The position numbers and the translations under genes are program-made. From Thermoproteota archaeon (GTDB taxonomy: Archaea > Thermoproteota > Thermoprotei_A > Sulfolobales > Ignisphaeraceae): a stretch of 61,763 bases of DNA. Shown here in pieces: positions 15,529 to 23,639 of this stretch. Within the stretch, counting starts at the first letter, position 1; every line of letters starts with the position of its first letter. The notes under the pieces are model-generated. The model searched no databases and was not told the origin of the DNA. It saw only the letters and a program-made list of their open reading frames with translations. The DNA lies in contig JAADCV010000086.1 in assembly GCA_013154235.1 (NCBI GenBank), forward strand, positions 1 through 61,763, in the 5' to 3' direction.

Positions 15529-16287
15529 ATGAAAGTCTACTTTAGATTCGCTGACGCTAGGCTATGGCGATACGTGCTAAGGGGGCTAGCTGAGTATCTA
15601 GACGTCATAGGCATTAAGGTACATCCAGAGGAGGGTGTGAGGATAAAGGCGATGGATCCAAGCCACGTGATGCTGGTAGACTTCGAGATACCTAAGACAG
15701 CTTTCGACGAGTTCGAGATTGATCAGGAAACAGTGTTAGCAGTTAACCTAGAGCTCAGCTCCAAGGTTCTTCGCCGAGCTACGAAGAACGATAAGCTTGT
15801 CATCTCTAGCGACGGTTCCAAAATATCGTTTGGCCTAGTGTCCAAGGGAGGCGTCGAGAGATACTTTACCCTCCCGCTGCTATCAGCGAAGTTCGAAGAG
15901 ATACCCGAGCTGAGCCTAGAGCTCAATATCGAGGCTAAGACCCTTGGACCGACATTCGCGACAGCTCTCTCGGTTCTCGAGAAAGCTGGTGACGTCCTTA
16001 GGATTAAGGCGGGTGCCGAAGGACTTAGCCTAATAGCTACATCAGAGCTAGGCGAGATAGAGTTCGAGTTCAGCGTAACAACAGGTACTCTAATCGACTA
16101 CAAGCCTCCCGAAGGCGAGGAAGTTGTTAACAGCTACTCCCTCGAGTACTTCGACCTTCTAGCTAAGGTATCGAAGATGAGCGAGAGCATAACTATAAAG
16201 CTCGGTCCCGACATGCCTTGCGAGATCGATGCTGAACTGCCTTCCGGTGCAGTACTAAGGACATACATAGCTCCTAGGGTAGAGTGA
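15529..16287 (+). CDS. pcn: PCNA sliding clamp (second copy)
   Basis: A second 252-residue PCNA with MDPSHVMLVDFEIPKTAFDEFEI in domain 1 and MSESITIKLGPDMPCEID plus RTYIAPRVE at the C-terminus. It is followed without any spacer by priS and then a Gins15-like gene, the same order as the Sulfolobus PCNA2-PriS-Gins15 group, so this copy is part of a replisome operon. Sequence divergence from the copy at 13 kb indicates distinct heterotrimer subunits rather than a recent duplication. Confidence 0.95.
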   Translation: MKVYFRFADARLWRYVLRGLAEYLDVIGIKVHPEEGVRIKAMDPSHVMLVDFEIPKTAFDEFEIDQETVLAVNLELSSKVLRRATKNDKLVISSDGSKISFGLVSKGGVERYFTLPLLSAKFEEIPELSLELNIEAKTLGPTFATALSVLEKAGDVLRIKAGAEGLSLIATSELGEIEFEFSVTTGTLIDYKPPEGEEVVNSYSLEYFDLLAKVSKMSESITIKLGPDMPCEIDAELPSGAVLRTYIAPRVE

Positions 16288-17466
16288 ATGGCTCCTAAGG
16301 ATGTGCTCACATCGATAGTGTTAGAGTACTACAAGAGAGCTAACCTAGAGCTGCCTGAAGACATGTACCTGCGTGAGTTTGCACTGCAGCCTATGCACAG
16401 CTCTTCGTACGTTAGGCACCTAGCCTTTAGGTCCGCTAGCGAACTTAGGAACTACATACTATCGAACGTCCCTAGGCACCTCTACTTCTCGTCAGCTAGG
16501 TACCGGGATCCATCATGCAGTGACATGCAAGCTAAGGGGTGGCTAGGTAGCGACCTTGTATTCGATATAGATGCAGATCATCTTCAGGCATGTATGGATA
16601 AGGCTGTAGAGCTCAAGTTCTGCGCATCCTGTGGAGAGCTCCTAAACGAAAACGATAAGAAATGCCCGCGCTGCGGCTCTAGCAATGTGGTTGAACTGGA
16701 TTACGTTCCTAAAGAGTGCATCTATGCTGCTCGCGATGAAATGATGAAGCTCGTCGAGGCTGTTGAGCAAGAGCTTGGGTACACCACCTACACGATAGCC
16801 TTCTCCGGCAACCGGGGCTTTCACCTTAGGATTCAGCTAGATGGGGCCGATGCGCTGATGAGTGGAGAGATGCGTAGGGAGATAGTGTCGTATCTGAAGC
16901 TAGAAGGTATTGATCCGACGCAGTTCATGATTGTGGAGAAGAGGCGCCGCGGCAAGAGGATATTGACGCTGCCGCCGCGTACCAAGGACCCTGGTGTAAA
17001 GGGAAGGATTGCACGCTCTCTTCTTAGGATGGTTGCTAGCGACGAGCTTGCATGCAAGGTGATTAGGGGTGAAACCGCGGATTATCGTGCGCTCGCTCGT
17101 GTTGCTAACTCGGTAAATGCTGTGCTCATGGACGCTATAAGGGAAGCTGCGATTGTGGTCGACGAGAAGGTGACTATGGATATATCGAGACTTGTTAGAA
17201 TCCCTGGAAGTATAAATGGTAAGTCCGGGTGGCTGTGCAGATGCGTTAGCGTTAACAAGCTTCAGCAGTTTGAAGTTGCTGAGGATGTGGTTTCGCCGAT
17301 ACCCGGGGCTGTGGTGGAGGTCAGGCTTCTAGTCTCACTACCTCGCATAAGGATCATTGATGAGGAGGTAGGCGGTAAGAGAGGCGATAAACTGCGCCTC
17401 ACTTCGCTAGCAGCGTTATTCCTAGCTTTCAAGGGCGTTGCTAGGATAGTTGCTATACGGAGGTGA
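16288..17466 (+). CDS. priS: DNA primase catalytic subunit PriS
   Basis: The 392-residue product has the archaeo-eukaryotic primase motifs: the catalytic acidic triad DIDAD at residues 93-97, a zinc knuckle with C112, C115, C126 and C129, and the SGNRGFHLR nucleotide-binding motif. PriS makes RNA/DNA primers with PriL; PriL is not in the window. The ATG immediately follows the pcna2 stop and the stop overlaps the next gene by four bases, so PCNA, primase and the GINS subunit are translationally linked. Confidence 0.95.
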   Translation: MAPKDVLTSIVLEYYKRANLELPEDMYLREFALQPMHSSSYVRHLAFRSASELRNYILSNVPRHLYFSSARYRDPSCSDMQAKGWLGSDLVFDIDADHLQACMDKAVELKFCASCGELLNENDKKCPRCGSSNVVELDYVPKECIYAARDEMMKLVEAVEQELGYTTYTIAFSGNRGFHLRIQLDGADALMSGEMRREIVSYLKLEGIDPTQFMIVEKRRRGKRILTLPPRTKDPGVKGRIARSLLRMVASDELACKVIRGETADYRALARVANSVNAVLMDAIREAAIVVDEKVTMDISRLVRIPGSINGKSGWLCRCVSVNKLQQFEVAEDVVSPIPGAVVEVRLLVSLPRIRIIDEEVGGKRGDKLRLTSLAALFLAFKGVARIVAIRR

Positions 17467-17963
17467 GAATCTTGGAGCCATGGAAGGTAGCACTCGACGA
17501 AGCCTTAAGCATCGATGAACTGGCGGAAGTAGACCAAGGGCTTGTCAATAAGTTGAGAAGTGCTGTTCTGGAGGCTTTGGAATGGTGCAGCAATCCGCTC
17601 ATCGACGAGGACTTGAGGAGGAATGCGTGCTCTAAGTTCTTTAGCTTGTCAATGAGGTTTCTGAGACTGTTAGTGAGAACAAGGGTCTCTAAGGTTGTAG
17701 AGGGTGCAGAGACTAGAGGGTTTGATAAGAGGTTTCTCTCATTGGTTGTCGGGTCTCTTGACACGTTCGCTAGTGTGATACTACTAGGGCTACGTGCCCT
17801 GGAGGGCGAGGTGCTGTGCAAGGTCGTGAAACCGATTGCGCTGAGGAAGTCCATCGCTAGTCCGGGATACATGGTTTCTCTACCTATAGCTGAGGCATGC
17901 CTCCTAGCGGCCCTCGGCTATGTTAAGCCATTGATTGTACGTAACGAGATGATCAGTTTTTAA
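17463..17963 (+). CDS. gins15: GINS complex subunit, Gins15-type
   Basis: The 166-residue protein starts at a GTG overlapping the priS stop (GTGA). It is mostly helical with a central SMRFLRLLVRTRVSKVV region and a short C-terminal beta module (GYMVSLPIAEACLLAALGYVKPLI), consistent with the helical A domain followed by small B domain of GINS proteins. GINS bridges MCM and primase or Cdc45/RecJ in the archaeal replisome. The assignment leans on position: in Sulfolobus, gins15 follows pcna2 and priS in the same order. Confidence 0.7.
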   Translation: MRILEPWKVALDEALSIDELAEVDQGLVNKLRSAVLEALEWCSNPLIDEDLRRNACSKFFSLSMRFLRLLVRTRVSKVVEGAETRGFDKRFLSLVVGSLDTFASVILLGLRALEGEVLCKVVKPIALRKSIASPGYMVSLPIAEACLLAALGYVKPLIVRNEMISF

Positions 17964-18008
17964 GCTAAGGTCTGAGATGATCGAAAGGAGTGCAAGGGTG
18001 GTAGCGCG

Positions 18009-18287
18009 ATGAAGATACCTAGGCAGATACGAACCTACTGCCCTAGATGCCGCAAGCACACGGTGCACAGCGTCACGATATACAAACACGGAAAGAGAAG
18101 AACTCTCGCTCAGGGTCAGCGTAGGTACCTTAGGAAGCAGGAGGGGTATGGATCCAAGAGAAAGCCCGAGCAGAAGAGGTTTGCCAAGGTAACGAAGAAG
18201 GTTGTGCTAAAGCTGAAGTGTACTGTATGCGGGTACATACAGCATAGGGAAGGTATTAGAATGAAGAAGTATGAGCTCGTGAGGTGA
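18009..18287 (+). CDS. rpl44e: 50S ribosomal protein eL44 (L44e)
   Basis: The 92-residue protein has two zinc-binding CxxC pairs (YCPRC near residue 10, KCTVC near 75) and the basic [15 protein letters not shown] and [16 protein letters not shown] segments typical of L44e, an E-site protein of the large subunit. It begins a run with S27e, aIF2 alpha and Nop10, a common archaeal cluster. Its stop overlaps the S27e reading frame start region. Confidence 0.95.
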   Translation: MKIPRQIRTYCPRCRKHTVHSVTIYKHGKRRTLAQGQRRYLRKQEGYGSKRKPEQKRFAKVTKKVVLKLKCTVCGYIQHREGIRMKKYELVR

Positions 18288-18292
18288 TAGCT

Positions 18293-18496
18293 ATGGTTAA
18301 GAAGAGGAAGATACTGATTCCAGAACCCAAGAGTCGTTTCATTAGGGTTAAGTGTAAGCAGTGCGGTAACGAGCAAGTAATATTCGACCACGCTACCTTC
18401 CCAGCTAGATGTCTAGTGTGCGGGACGGTGCTTGTAAGACCAACAGGCGGAAAAGCTGAGCTAGTCAATGCTGAGATAGTGAAGATACTCGGGTAG
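18293..18496 (+). CDS. rps27e: 30S ribosomal protein eS27 (S27e)
   Basis: The 67-residue protein from the ATG at 18293 contains the zinc ribbon KCKQCGNEQVIFDHA and CLVCGTVLVRPTGGKA, which is diagnostic of S27e. The upstream in-frame GTG at 18284 would add only three residues and lacks support; GAGGTGAT serves as ribosome-binding site for the ATG. eS27 binds the small-subunit platform. Confidence 0.95.
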   Translation: MVKKRKILIPEPKSRFIRVKCKQCGNEQVIFDHATFPARCLVCGTVLVRPTGGKAELVNAEIVKILG

Positions 18497-18531
18497 CCAC
18501 CCTAAACCATTAGGTGCTAGGTGTTTACAGA

Positions 18532-19356
18532 ATGGCAATGGTGTTTAGGAGAAGGGATCTGCCAGAAGTTGGAGAGCTCGTGATTGCCAGAGTCAAGAGA
18601 ATAATACCGCAGGGTGCTTATGCGGATCTACTCGAATTCGAGAACCTAGAGGCCTTTATTCCGTGGAGCGAGATAAGCACTCGATACTTCCGAAATATAA
18701 GGAACGTTCTTAGAGAGGGGCAAGTTGTTGTTGGCAAGGTCATAAGGGTTGACAAGAGAAAGAGGCCGCCCCAGATAGACATATCGATCAAGAGGGTCAC
18801 TGAGGGAGAGAGAAGGGTTCGAATGCTAAGATGGAAGCGGGACCAAAGGGCTCAGAAAATAATTGAGTTGGCTGCGAAGAAAGCTGGCATAGACCTCGAG
18901 ACCGCGTATCAGAACATATGGCTTCCACTCTACAGGAAGTTTAAGGATGTTCTATCCTTGCTGGAGAACAGCGTCATACAGGGGCCAAGCGTTCTCATAG
19001 AGGCGGGGGTTCCGGAGAATTTAGCTAAGGTCCTTTACGAGGAGGCTAAGAGGCACATAGAGGTAAAGAAGGTTAAGATTAGGGGCATTATGACTCTCAG
19101 ATGCTTCAAGCCCGATGGTGTGCACAGGATAAAGAAGTTGCTGATGGAGCTCGAGAGCTCCGTGCCGAAGGATCCCCATACCAGCATAAGAATAATCACG
19201 GTTGGAGCTCCTAGGTATCAGATAGATATAGTGAGCACTGATTATAGGAAAGCTGAGAGCATCATGAACACTATCGTGGAGAAAGCTAGGAAGCTCGTGA
19301 AGAAGCTAGGAATAGATGAGTTCGACTTTAGAAGAGAGGAAGTGAGTAAGGCGTAG
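18532..19356 (+). CDS. eif2a: Translation initiation factor aIF2, alpha subunit
   Basis: The protein has an N-terminal S1 domain ([25 protein letters not shown]-type sequence and PWSEIS), a helical middle domain ([16 protein letters not shown]) and a C-terminal alpha/beta domain ending FDFRREE, the three-domain layout of aIF2 alpha. It helps the gamma subunit hold initiator tRNA. The start at ATG 18532 has AGGTG about nine bases upstream; the upstream in-frame TTG/ATG-like starts would add an unconserved tail. Confidence 0.93.
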   Translation: MAMVFRRRDLPEVGELVIARVKRIIPQGAYADLLEFENLEAFIPWSEISTRYFRNIRNVLREGQVVVGKVIRVDKRKRPPQIDISIKRVTEGERRVRMLRWKRDQRAQKIIELAAKKAGIDLETAYQNIWLPLYRKFKDVLSLLENSVIQGPSVLIEAGVPENLAKVLYEEAKRHIEVKKVKIRGIMTLRCFKPDGVHRIKKLLMELESSVPKDPHTSIRIITVGAPRYQIDIVSTDYRKAESIMNTIVEKARKLVKKLGIDEFDFRREEVSKA

Positions 19357-19361
19357 CGGTA

Positions 19362-19553
19362 TTGAGATGGAGAATACGCAAGTGCCCTAAGTGCGGGCGC
19401 TACACACTTAAAGACAAGTGCCCTATCTGCGGCACGCCAACAGTCGTGGCGCATCCTCACCGCTTCTCGCCAGAGGATAGATACGTTAAGTACAGAGTCA
19501 TGTCGAAGTACCCATGGCTTCGCGAAGCGCTTAAGTCTAAAACGAGTTCCTAG
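19362..19553 (+). CDS. nop10: H/ACA RNP protein Nop10
   Basis: The 63-residue protein has the zinc-binding [17 protein letters not shown] motif and the C-terminal [15 protein letters not shown] segment that contacts Cbf5. Nop10 is an essential part of archaeal H/ACA pseudouridylation particles. Start is TTG at 19362, six bases after the aIF2 alpha stop. The presence of cbf5 at 37.8 kb and a candidate H/ACA guide at 20.9 kb fits this role. The 3' end overlaps the convergent RecA-like gene by four bases. Confidence 0.95.
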   Translation: MRWRIRKCPKCGRYTLKDKCPICGTPTVVAHPHRFSPEDRYVKYRVMSKYPWLREALKSKTSS

Positions 19554-20158
19554 ATCCACTCAATTCCAGAGGCAGTTATTCTGAACGCAAACTCTCTTTC
19601 AATTGCGGGTTTCTCCACTACAGCCACCCTATGTGAGCCCCGTACCTCTACTCGCATAATTACGTCAGCCCATGGTTTAAGGTACTGCATTCCAGCGGGC
19701 TCGATGTCTTCATGCGATTCGCGAACTTGGGCTACCGCTAGTACAAACACGCCGCATCTAGCATAGTTTCTGAGTAGGGCTAGTAGCGACATAAACTGCT
19801 TGAGCAGAGCAAGGTTATTGGCCTCGGATCTATAGTGGAAGTTAATGCTATCAATAGCGAGTACATCTACGGGTGCCAGTAATGCTATGCTAGCTACGAG
19901 CTCTATTAGGTGAGCGTTATCTATAGCATCCGCGAACAGTATGTTATCTCTGCTCAATAATGATAGCTGGTTAGCTCGTTCTAGATAGCTGCTTCCCTCT
20001 GTGCTTATGTATACTGCACGTTCGAAACTCGATAAGCTTAGAGTAGATAGAATAAAGTTTGTCTTTCCAGCGCCCTCCTCTCCGTAAACGAGCAAGATGT
20101 GCGGCCTTGAGAAAAGCACGCGATCCAGAAGCTTGTTTCCGCAGGTAATTCTCAACAC
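19550..20158 (-). CDS. RecA/RadA-superfamily ATPase (RadA paralogue)
   Basis: The 202-residue protein has a Walker A GEEGAGKT (26-33), a Walker [10 protein letters not shown] near 98 and a [10 protein letters not shown] segment, but lacks the N-terminal domain of RadA. It resembles the short archaeal RadC/RadB-like paralogues that assist or regulate recombination. It overlaps the upstream phosphoribosyltransferase gene by seven bases. Confidence 0.8.
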   Translation of the reverse strand: MLRITCGNKLLDRVLFSRPHILLVYGEEGAGKTNFILSTLSLSSFERAVYISTEGSSYLERANQLSLLSRDNILFADAIDNAHLIELVASIALLAPVDVLAIDSINFHYRSEANNLALLKQFMSLLALLRNYARCGVFVLAVAQVRESHEDIEPAGMQYLKPWADVIMRVEVRGSHRVAVVEKPAIEREFAFRITASGIEWI

Positions 20159-20832
20159 TGCTTCACTATGTACGTACCATCTCTAGACTCTATAACGCCC
20201 TTCTTAGCTAGCGCACGAAGCGCTTCGCGATAGTACCGATCCTCTACCTCTACCCCATACCACTCTCTAAAACTCGTAACGATATCGCTGTAGCTCCACT
20301 CCCGTCTTCCGCTTTCCCTACAGAGTTCCGTGAGCATCCTCTTTATGAACTGCGTAACGTCTTCGAGCCGCGTCCATGGATACTGGAACCATACCCACTC
20401 CCTTACCTCGATTGCATAGAAATCAGGCTTTATCTTAGCTACAGAGGATATCCACTGCAGTGCAGCTAGCTTAACTTCCTTAGGCCTCCAGTTGCTCTCT
20501 ATGAATCTCTTAGCTAGGATCATGGAATCTCCAGTATCAACTATATCATCTACTACTAGCGCACGCATACCCGAAAGATCTACGGTGTAGGGGAACTTTA
20601 TTAGGGCCTTCTCGGACGCCTTAGCTGCCTCGGTCCAGTGCTGTGACTGTATGGAGAGGAAGTTCTCAACGCCTAGAAAGTCGCATAGAAGCCTAGCAGG
20701 AACTAGTCCTCCCCGCGCGATCCCTATGATTACGTCGGGTATGTAGTTAGCTTCCTCTATACTCTTAGCTAGCTTCCAGCTCCACTCAACGATCTCATCC
20801 CACGTAACTAGCTTTACGGGGACGCGAGGCAT
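20152..20832 (-). CDS. Phosphoribosyltransferase with C-terminal winged-helix-like domain
   Basis: Residues 1-150 are a type I phosphoribosyltransferase: GIARGGLVPARLL and the PRPP motif VVDDIVDTGDS, as in xanthine/guanine salvage enzymes. The last ~75 residues (YSDIVTSFREWYGVEV, YYREALRALAKKGVIES) look like a winged helix, giving a PRTase-HTH arrangement that could couple purine salvage to regulation or serve quaternary structure. The ATG lies 66 bases from the candidate H/ACA gene and shares an AT-rich promoter core with it. Confidence 0.85.
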   Translation of the reverse strand: MPRVPVKLVTWDEIVEWSWKLAKSIEEANYIPDVIIGIARGGLVPARLLCDFLGVENFLSIQSQHWTEAAKASEKALIKFPYTVDLSGMRALVVDDIVDTGDSMILAKRFIESNWRPKEVKLAALQWISSVAKIKPDFYAIEVREWVWFQYPWTRLEDVTQFIKRMLTELCRESGRREWSYSDIVTSFREWYGVEVEDRYYREALRALAKKGVIESRDGTYIVKQC

Positions 20833-20870
20833 CTACACACCCAGTAGTTTCAACTCGTACACGCAGAGTT

Positions 20871-20880
20871 GTTTATTAAG
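20871..20880. promoter_or_regulatory. Shared TATA element between phosphoribosyltransferase and H/ACA RNA
   Basis: GTTTATTAAG predicts a plus-strand start near 20898-20902, exactly at the base of the H/ACA hairpin. Read on the minus strand (CTTAATAAAC) it predicts a start near 20850, about 18 bases before the phosphoribosyltransferase ATG. Confidence 0.5.
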
Positions 20881-20896
20881 TGTTGTGCGCCCCATA

Positions 20897-20977
20897 GCGT
20901 GGCCCCCTGCGCCGGCCCGCACAAGTAGGATGAGCCGAGGGTGACCATGCGTGCGGGTTCTCTGCGGGGGCCACAGC
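20897..20977 (+). ncRNA. H/ACA guide RNA
   Basis: The region folds as a single archaeal H/ACA unit. Lower stem GGCCCCC (20901-20907) with GGGGGCC (20966-20972), extendable by two pairs; pocket strands UGCGCCGG (20908-20915) and UUCUCUGC (20958-20965); upper stem CCCGCAC (20916-20922) with GUGCGGG (20951-20957); apical kink-turn GG-AUGA-GCC...GGU-GA-CC (20928-20946) with tandem G.A pairs; and an ACA at 20973-20975. The distance from the upper stem to ACA is 15 nt, the canonical value. The two guide strands would place pseudouridine in a target resembling GAGAAUNCCGGC; I did not identify the site. It overlaps the apparent 5' extension of the translin-like frame. Confidence 0.8.
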
Positions 20978-21021
20978 GCTCTTATCATTCTACTCGCTCT
21001 CGCTATGCAGCGGTGAGAAAC

Positions 21022-21693
21022 GTGCAGATACCCGAACTTGTGAAGACTGTTGCCGCAGATGTTAATAGAGTGGATAAGGTGCTCGATGAGAAGGATAAGG
21101 TTAGGGAGCAGGCAATTAAGATGAGTAGGGATATAATTAGAGTGTCAAGCGATATAGTAACGCTCGTGCATAGTGGGAATACCGAGGGCGCAGCCCAGCT
21201 AGTTAACAAACTAAAGGATATCGTTGTTGGTTTCTCCAAGCTTGTCGAACCTCACTCAGAGCTACGGCATAGCGGCTTTGTAAACAACGCTCTTGCAGAG
21301 TACGTAGAGGCAATGATGTTCTTCAACTTCGTAGTTAAGGGACGTGTTCCAACGCTAGAGGAGCTAGGTGTTCACTACGTACCCTACCTCCTAGGTCTCT
21401 GCGACTTCGTAGGAGAGCTGCGAAGGCACGTAATGGATCTTGTGAGAGTAGGTAGCTTCGATAGAGCATTCGAGATACTCGAGCTTATGGAGGGAATCTA
21501 CGAGATCCTTAGAAAGCTTGACTATCCAGACGCTCTAGTTCCGGGGCTTAGGCATAAGGTGGATGTGATGCGGAGGCTTATAGACGACATCAAGATGTTT
21601 CTAGTTGATCTTAAGAGCCGGCGCGAGCTCAGCGAGGCTATTCGCGAAGCGCTGCAAGACTTAGCTCGGTTAGGAGTATCACAAGAGACGTAA
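21022..21693 (+). CDS. Translin-family protein
   Basis: The all-helical protein has translin-type segments: EQAIKMSRDIIRVSSDIVTLVHSG near the start, LAEYVEAMMFFNFVVKGRVP in the middle and YLLGLCDFVGELRRHVMDLVR later. Translins form octameric barrels that bind single-stranded nucleic acid, and some are RNases. The frame is open back to 20941, but that stretch is occupied by the H/ACA RNA and encodes low-complexity basic residues. GTG at 21022 has GGTGAG five bases upstream and yields 223 residues starting at QIPELVKT, which I prefer. The 3' end overlaps the convergent SPOUT gene by 56 bases. Confidence 0.8.
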   Translation: MQIPELVKTVAADVNRVDKVLDEKDKVREQAIKMSRDIIRVSSDIVTLVHSGNTEGAAQLVNKLKDIVVGFSKLVEPHSELRHSGFVNNALAEYVEAMMFFNFVVKGRVPTLEELGVHYVPYLLGLCDFVGELRRHVMDLVRVGSFDRAFEILELMEGIYEILRKLDYPDALVPGLRHKVDVMRRLIDDIKMFLVDLKSRRELSEAIREALQDLARLGVSQET

Positions 21694-22111
21694 CAACGTT
21701 GTAGCTAACTCCATAGCTACACATGGGGATTCTGACAACTATTGCGCCAGCACTCTTGAGACTCTCTATGAACTCTTTTGGAATGCCATAGTCCTCAGCT
21801 CCTAGAACCACAGATATGCAGATCTTCTCATCTACTAAGCGAGCTAGGTGCAGGTCTATGCCCTCGGTCTCAAGGACAAGAATCTTGCACCGAGAGATCT
21901 CCGAGAGAGCTCCCTCCTCATCTACGCACCTCACGATACCGCATGGATCGCTAGAGCTCTCAGCTCGAGGGATAGCAAGCACTTCGCAGCCTATAGCTGA
22001 GCAGATCCTTACAATATCCTCTACATTCCTAATCTCCTTGGGGTGGTAGAGCAGTATGTACCTAACCGTGCTGCTCGTAGAACCACCCGATGTCTTTGAC
22101 GCTGCGACCAT
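21638..22111 (-). CDS. SPOUT-fold RNA methyltransferase-like protein (DUF531 type)
   Basis: The C-terminal half has SPOUT knot features: KILVLETEGIDLHLA, VVLGAEDYGIPKEF and RIPMCSYGVSYNVVTSLVILL, as in the archaeal DUF531 family, whose substrate is unknown. The best start is ATG 22111, since no other start codon lies before the conserved RYILLYHP strand. That places 56 bases of antiparallel overlap with the divergent 295-aa gene, and its 3' end overlaps the translin gene, so it is embedded between neighbours on the opposite strand. Confidence 0.7.
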   Translation of the reverse strand: MVAASKTSGGSTSSTVRYILLYHPKEIRNVEDIVRICSAIGCEVLAIPRAESSSDPCGIVRCVDEEGALSEISRCKILVLETEGIDLHLARLVDEKICISVVLGAEDYGIPKEFIESLKSAGAIVVRIPMCSYGVSYNVVTSLVILLTELSLAALRE

Positions 22112-22943
22112 ACTTCGATTCCTATACACATTCATTGGGCCACGTTTTAAGCTAGTGGTTGTCTCCAGCAGGAAGCCAAACCTCTATAGACTGTGCAGCT
22201 ACTCGAGGGTCCCGATAACGATTGCTAAGGCACTTGTATCGCTTAGGCGTAGCGCGAACCTCGATGAAGATCGGGCTGTGGTAATGGACTACAGCGCGCC
22301 CGAGAACATGATCACAAAGCTCGGTGTCGCGCCTAAAAACGTGGTAATTTCATGGATCGGGGTACGCGATTCGCTCAACGCGATACGGGTTAGGCCGCCG
22401 CTGTCATCGGGGATCGTTAGGTATGATGCTGTGTCGCTTCTATATGCGCTGCTAAGGGATCAAGCTATCGCTTCTCTCCTTGAGAGCTGCGGCTGCGTTG
22501 ATTGGGGTAGGTGCGATAGCGATGTAATCAAGAGCGTTATGTATCTAGCTAGGAAGCTCGTTGAGAGCTCGTTCAATGTAGATGGGTGTTCAGCGTATGA
22601 AGTCCATGCTGTTGCGGCGGTCGTAAGCAAGGCTCTGAAGAGATGGCGCTTGCTAGCAGAGCTTGAGGAGGGGGTGCTGATTCGGGCTATCTCGGGATGC
22701 GAGCAGCAGGTCTCCCTCAATGTTTTCGATATGGAAGGAGGTTTTGCTGGTAGAATGACTATCTCCGTACATGGTAAGCGAGTGGAGATTAGCTGCACTG
22801 AGGGTCTAGCACTAAGGTGTCCGCTCTGCGGAGTATGCTTCTGTCTAGACCTAGCGACGATGAGTGCCACCATCTGTGGGCAGAGTGCGGAGATTCGTGG
22901 CGAGGGCGTAGACTATAGCCTGGTAAGGTTCCTCGGAATCTAG
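22056..22943 (+). CDS. Protein of unknown function, 295 aa
   Basis: No family recognised. The N-terminal third has a Rossmann-like rhythm (VLLVEPPDVFD, FKLVVVSSRKP, VVMDYSAPENMI). The middle is helical with a region SSGIVRYDAVSLLYALLRDQAIA, and the C-terminal region carries a CPLCGVCFC cluster that could bind zinc or an Fe-S centre. It overlaps the divergent SPOUT gene at its 5' end and the convergent FkbM gene by 93 bases at its 3' end; a later start (GTG 22068) would shorten the first overlap only slightly. Confidence 0.5.
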   Translation: MYLTVLLVEPPDVFDAATILRFLYTFIGPRFKLVVVSSRKPNLYRLCSYSRVPITIAKALVSLRRSANLDEDRAVVMDYSAPENMITKLGVAPKNVVISWIGVRDSLNAIRVRPPLSSGIVRYDAVSLLYALLRDQAIASLLESCGCVDWGRCDSDVIKSVMYLARKLVESSFNVDGCSAYEVHAVAAVVSKALKRWRLLAELEEGVLIRAISGCEQQVSLNVFDMEGGFAGRMTISVHGKRVEISCTEGLALRCPLCGVCFCLDLATMSATICGQSAEIRGEGVDYSLVRFLGI

Positions 22944-23639
22944 GAATAGCGATGTTTCAAAACCTTTGCTTTCGAGAACCCTACAAAGTTCTGAAACATC
23001 GACGCAATCCGTATGAACCTCTACAACGAGGCGCGCAACCCCTTCGAGGCTGCTCCTACGGAGAACCTCTAGCTCCACACATTCAGCGTCTAGCTTAACT
23101 ATGGTAAAGGGACCTAGGGATCGTAGGATGGTATCCAGGCTGATTGAGCGCGCCGCTATCACACCCTCAACGCCTCCATGGAGGTCGGCATGCGATGGGT
23201 AAACAGATGAAGCAAGAGGGTTCCTAGATACGTAGATAGAGACTCTATCACTTAGGGGATCTGGCGAAATCGCTATGTTGAGAACGCGAATACTCACGTT
23301 GTTTAGATGCGCGTTGCGGAGCGCATACCTTGCGAGAAGCGGCTGTGGCTCAAGTGCAACAACGCTAGCGCCGTTCTTAGCGGCTAGCACCGAGTAGAAG
23401 CCTAGCGCCGCTCCTACGTCCAGAACTCTATCCCCCTTCCTAGGCTCGAAGGTGCGGAGCTTTGTGTAGGCCCTATCGATAACGACGTGTTCAAGGTTCC
23501 TAATTGCGTGCCAGAGGATCCTCGAAGGAATTGCGAAGCGGAGATCGCCGACCCTAACGATGATATCGGCAGGAGGGAGGAGCTCTAGGGGAAAAAGATT
23601 GGCAATACGCTTAGCTATGCTTAGCGGTAGCTCGATCAA
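22851..23639 (-). CDS. FkbM-family methyltransferase
   Basis: The 262-residue protein has class I methyltransferase motif I VLDVGAALGFYSVLAAKNGA, motif II VVALEPQPLLARYALRNAHLN and the FkbM-type ISLDTILRSLG and VKLDAECVELEVLR elements. FkbM proteins are O-methyltransferases, often acting on glycans or secondary metabolites; the substrate is not predictable here. The gene overlaps rtcB by four bases and the convergent unknown gene by 93 bases. Confidence 0.88.
   Translation of the reverse strand: MIELPLSIAKRIANLFPLELLPPADIIVRVGDLRFAIPSRILWHAIRNLEHVVIDRAYTKLRTFEPRKGDRVLDVGAALGFYSVLAAKNGASVVALEPQPLLARYALRNAHLNNVSIRVLNIAISPDPLSDRVSIYVSRNPLASSVYPSHADLHGGVEGVIAARSISLDTILRSLGPFTIVKLDAECVELEVLRRSSLEGVARLVVEVHTDCVDVSELCRVLESKGFETSLFLDSEEPYQAIVYALATNLRTLPTDGGTHRR

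Noticed and set aside
16737-16765. ATGATGA then CTGT in priS (and a similar pair near 53880) as C/D sRNAs
   Set aside because: Both lie inside conserved coding sequence (Met-Met codons), the D-like box is CTGT, and no second half is present.
20941-21021. Extended N-terminus of the translin-like protein
   Set aside because: The stretch coincides with the H/ACA RNA, encodes low-complexity basic residues, and a better ribosome-binding site precedes GTG 21022.
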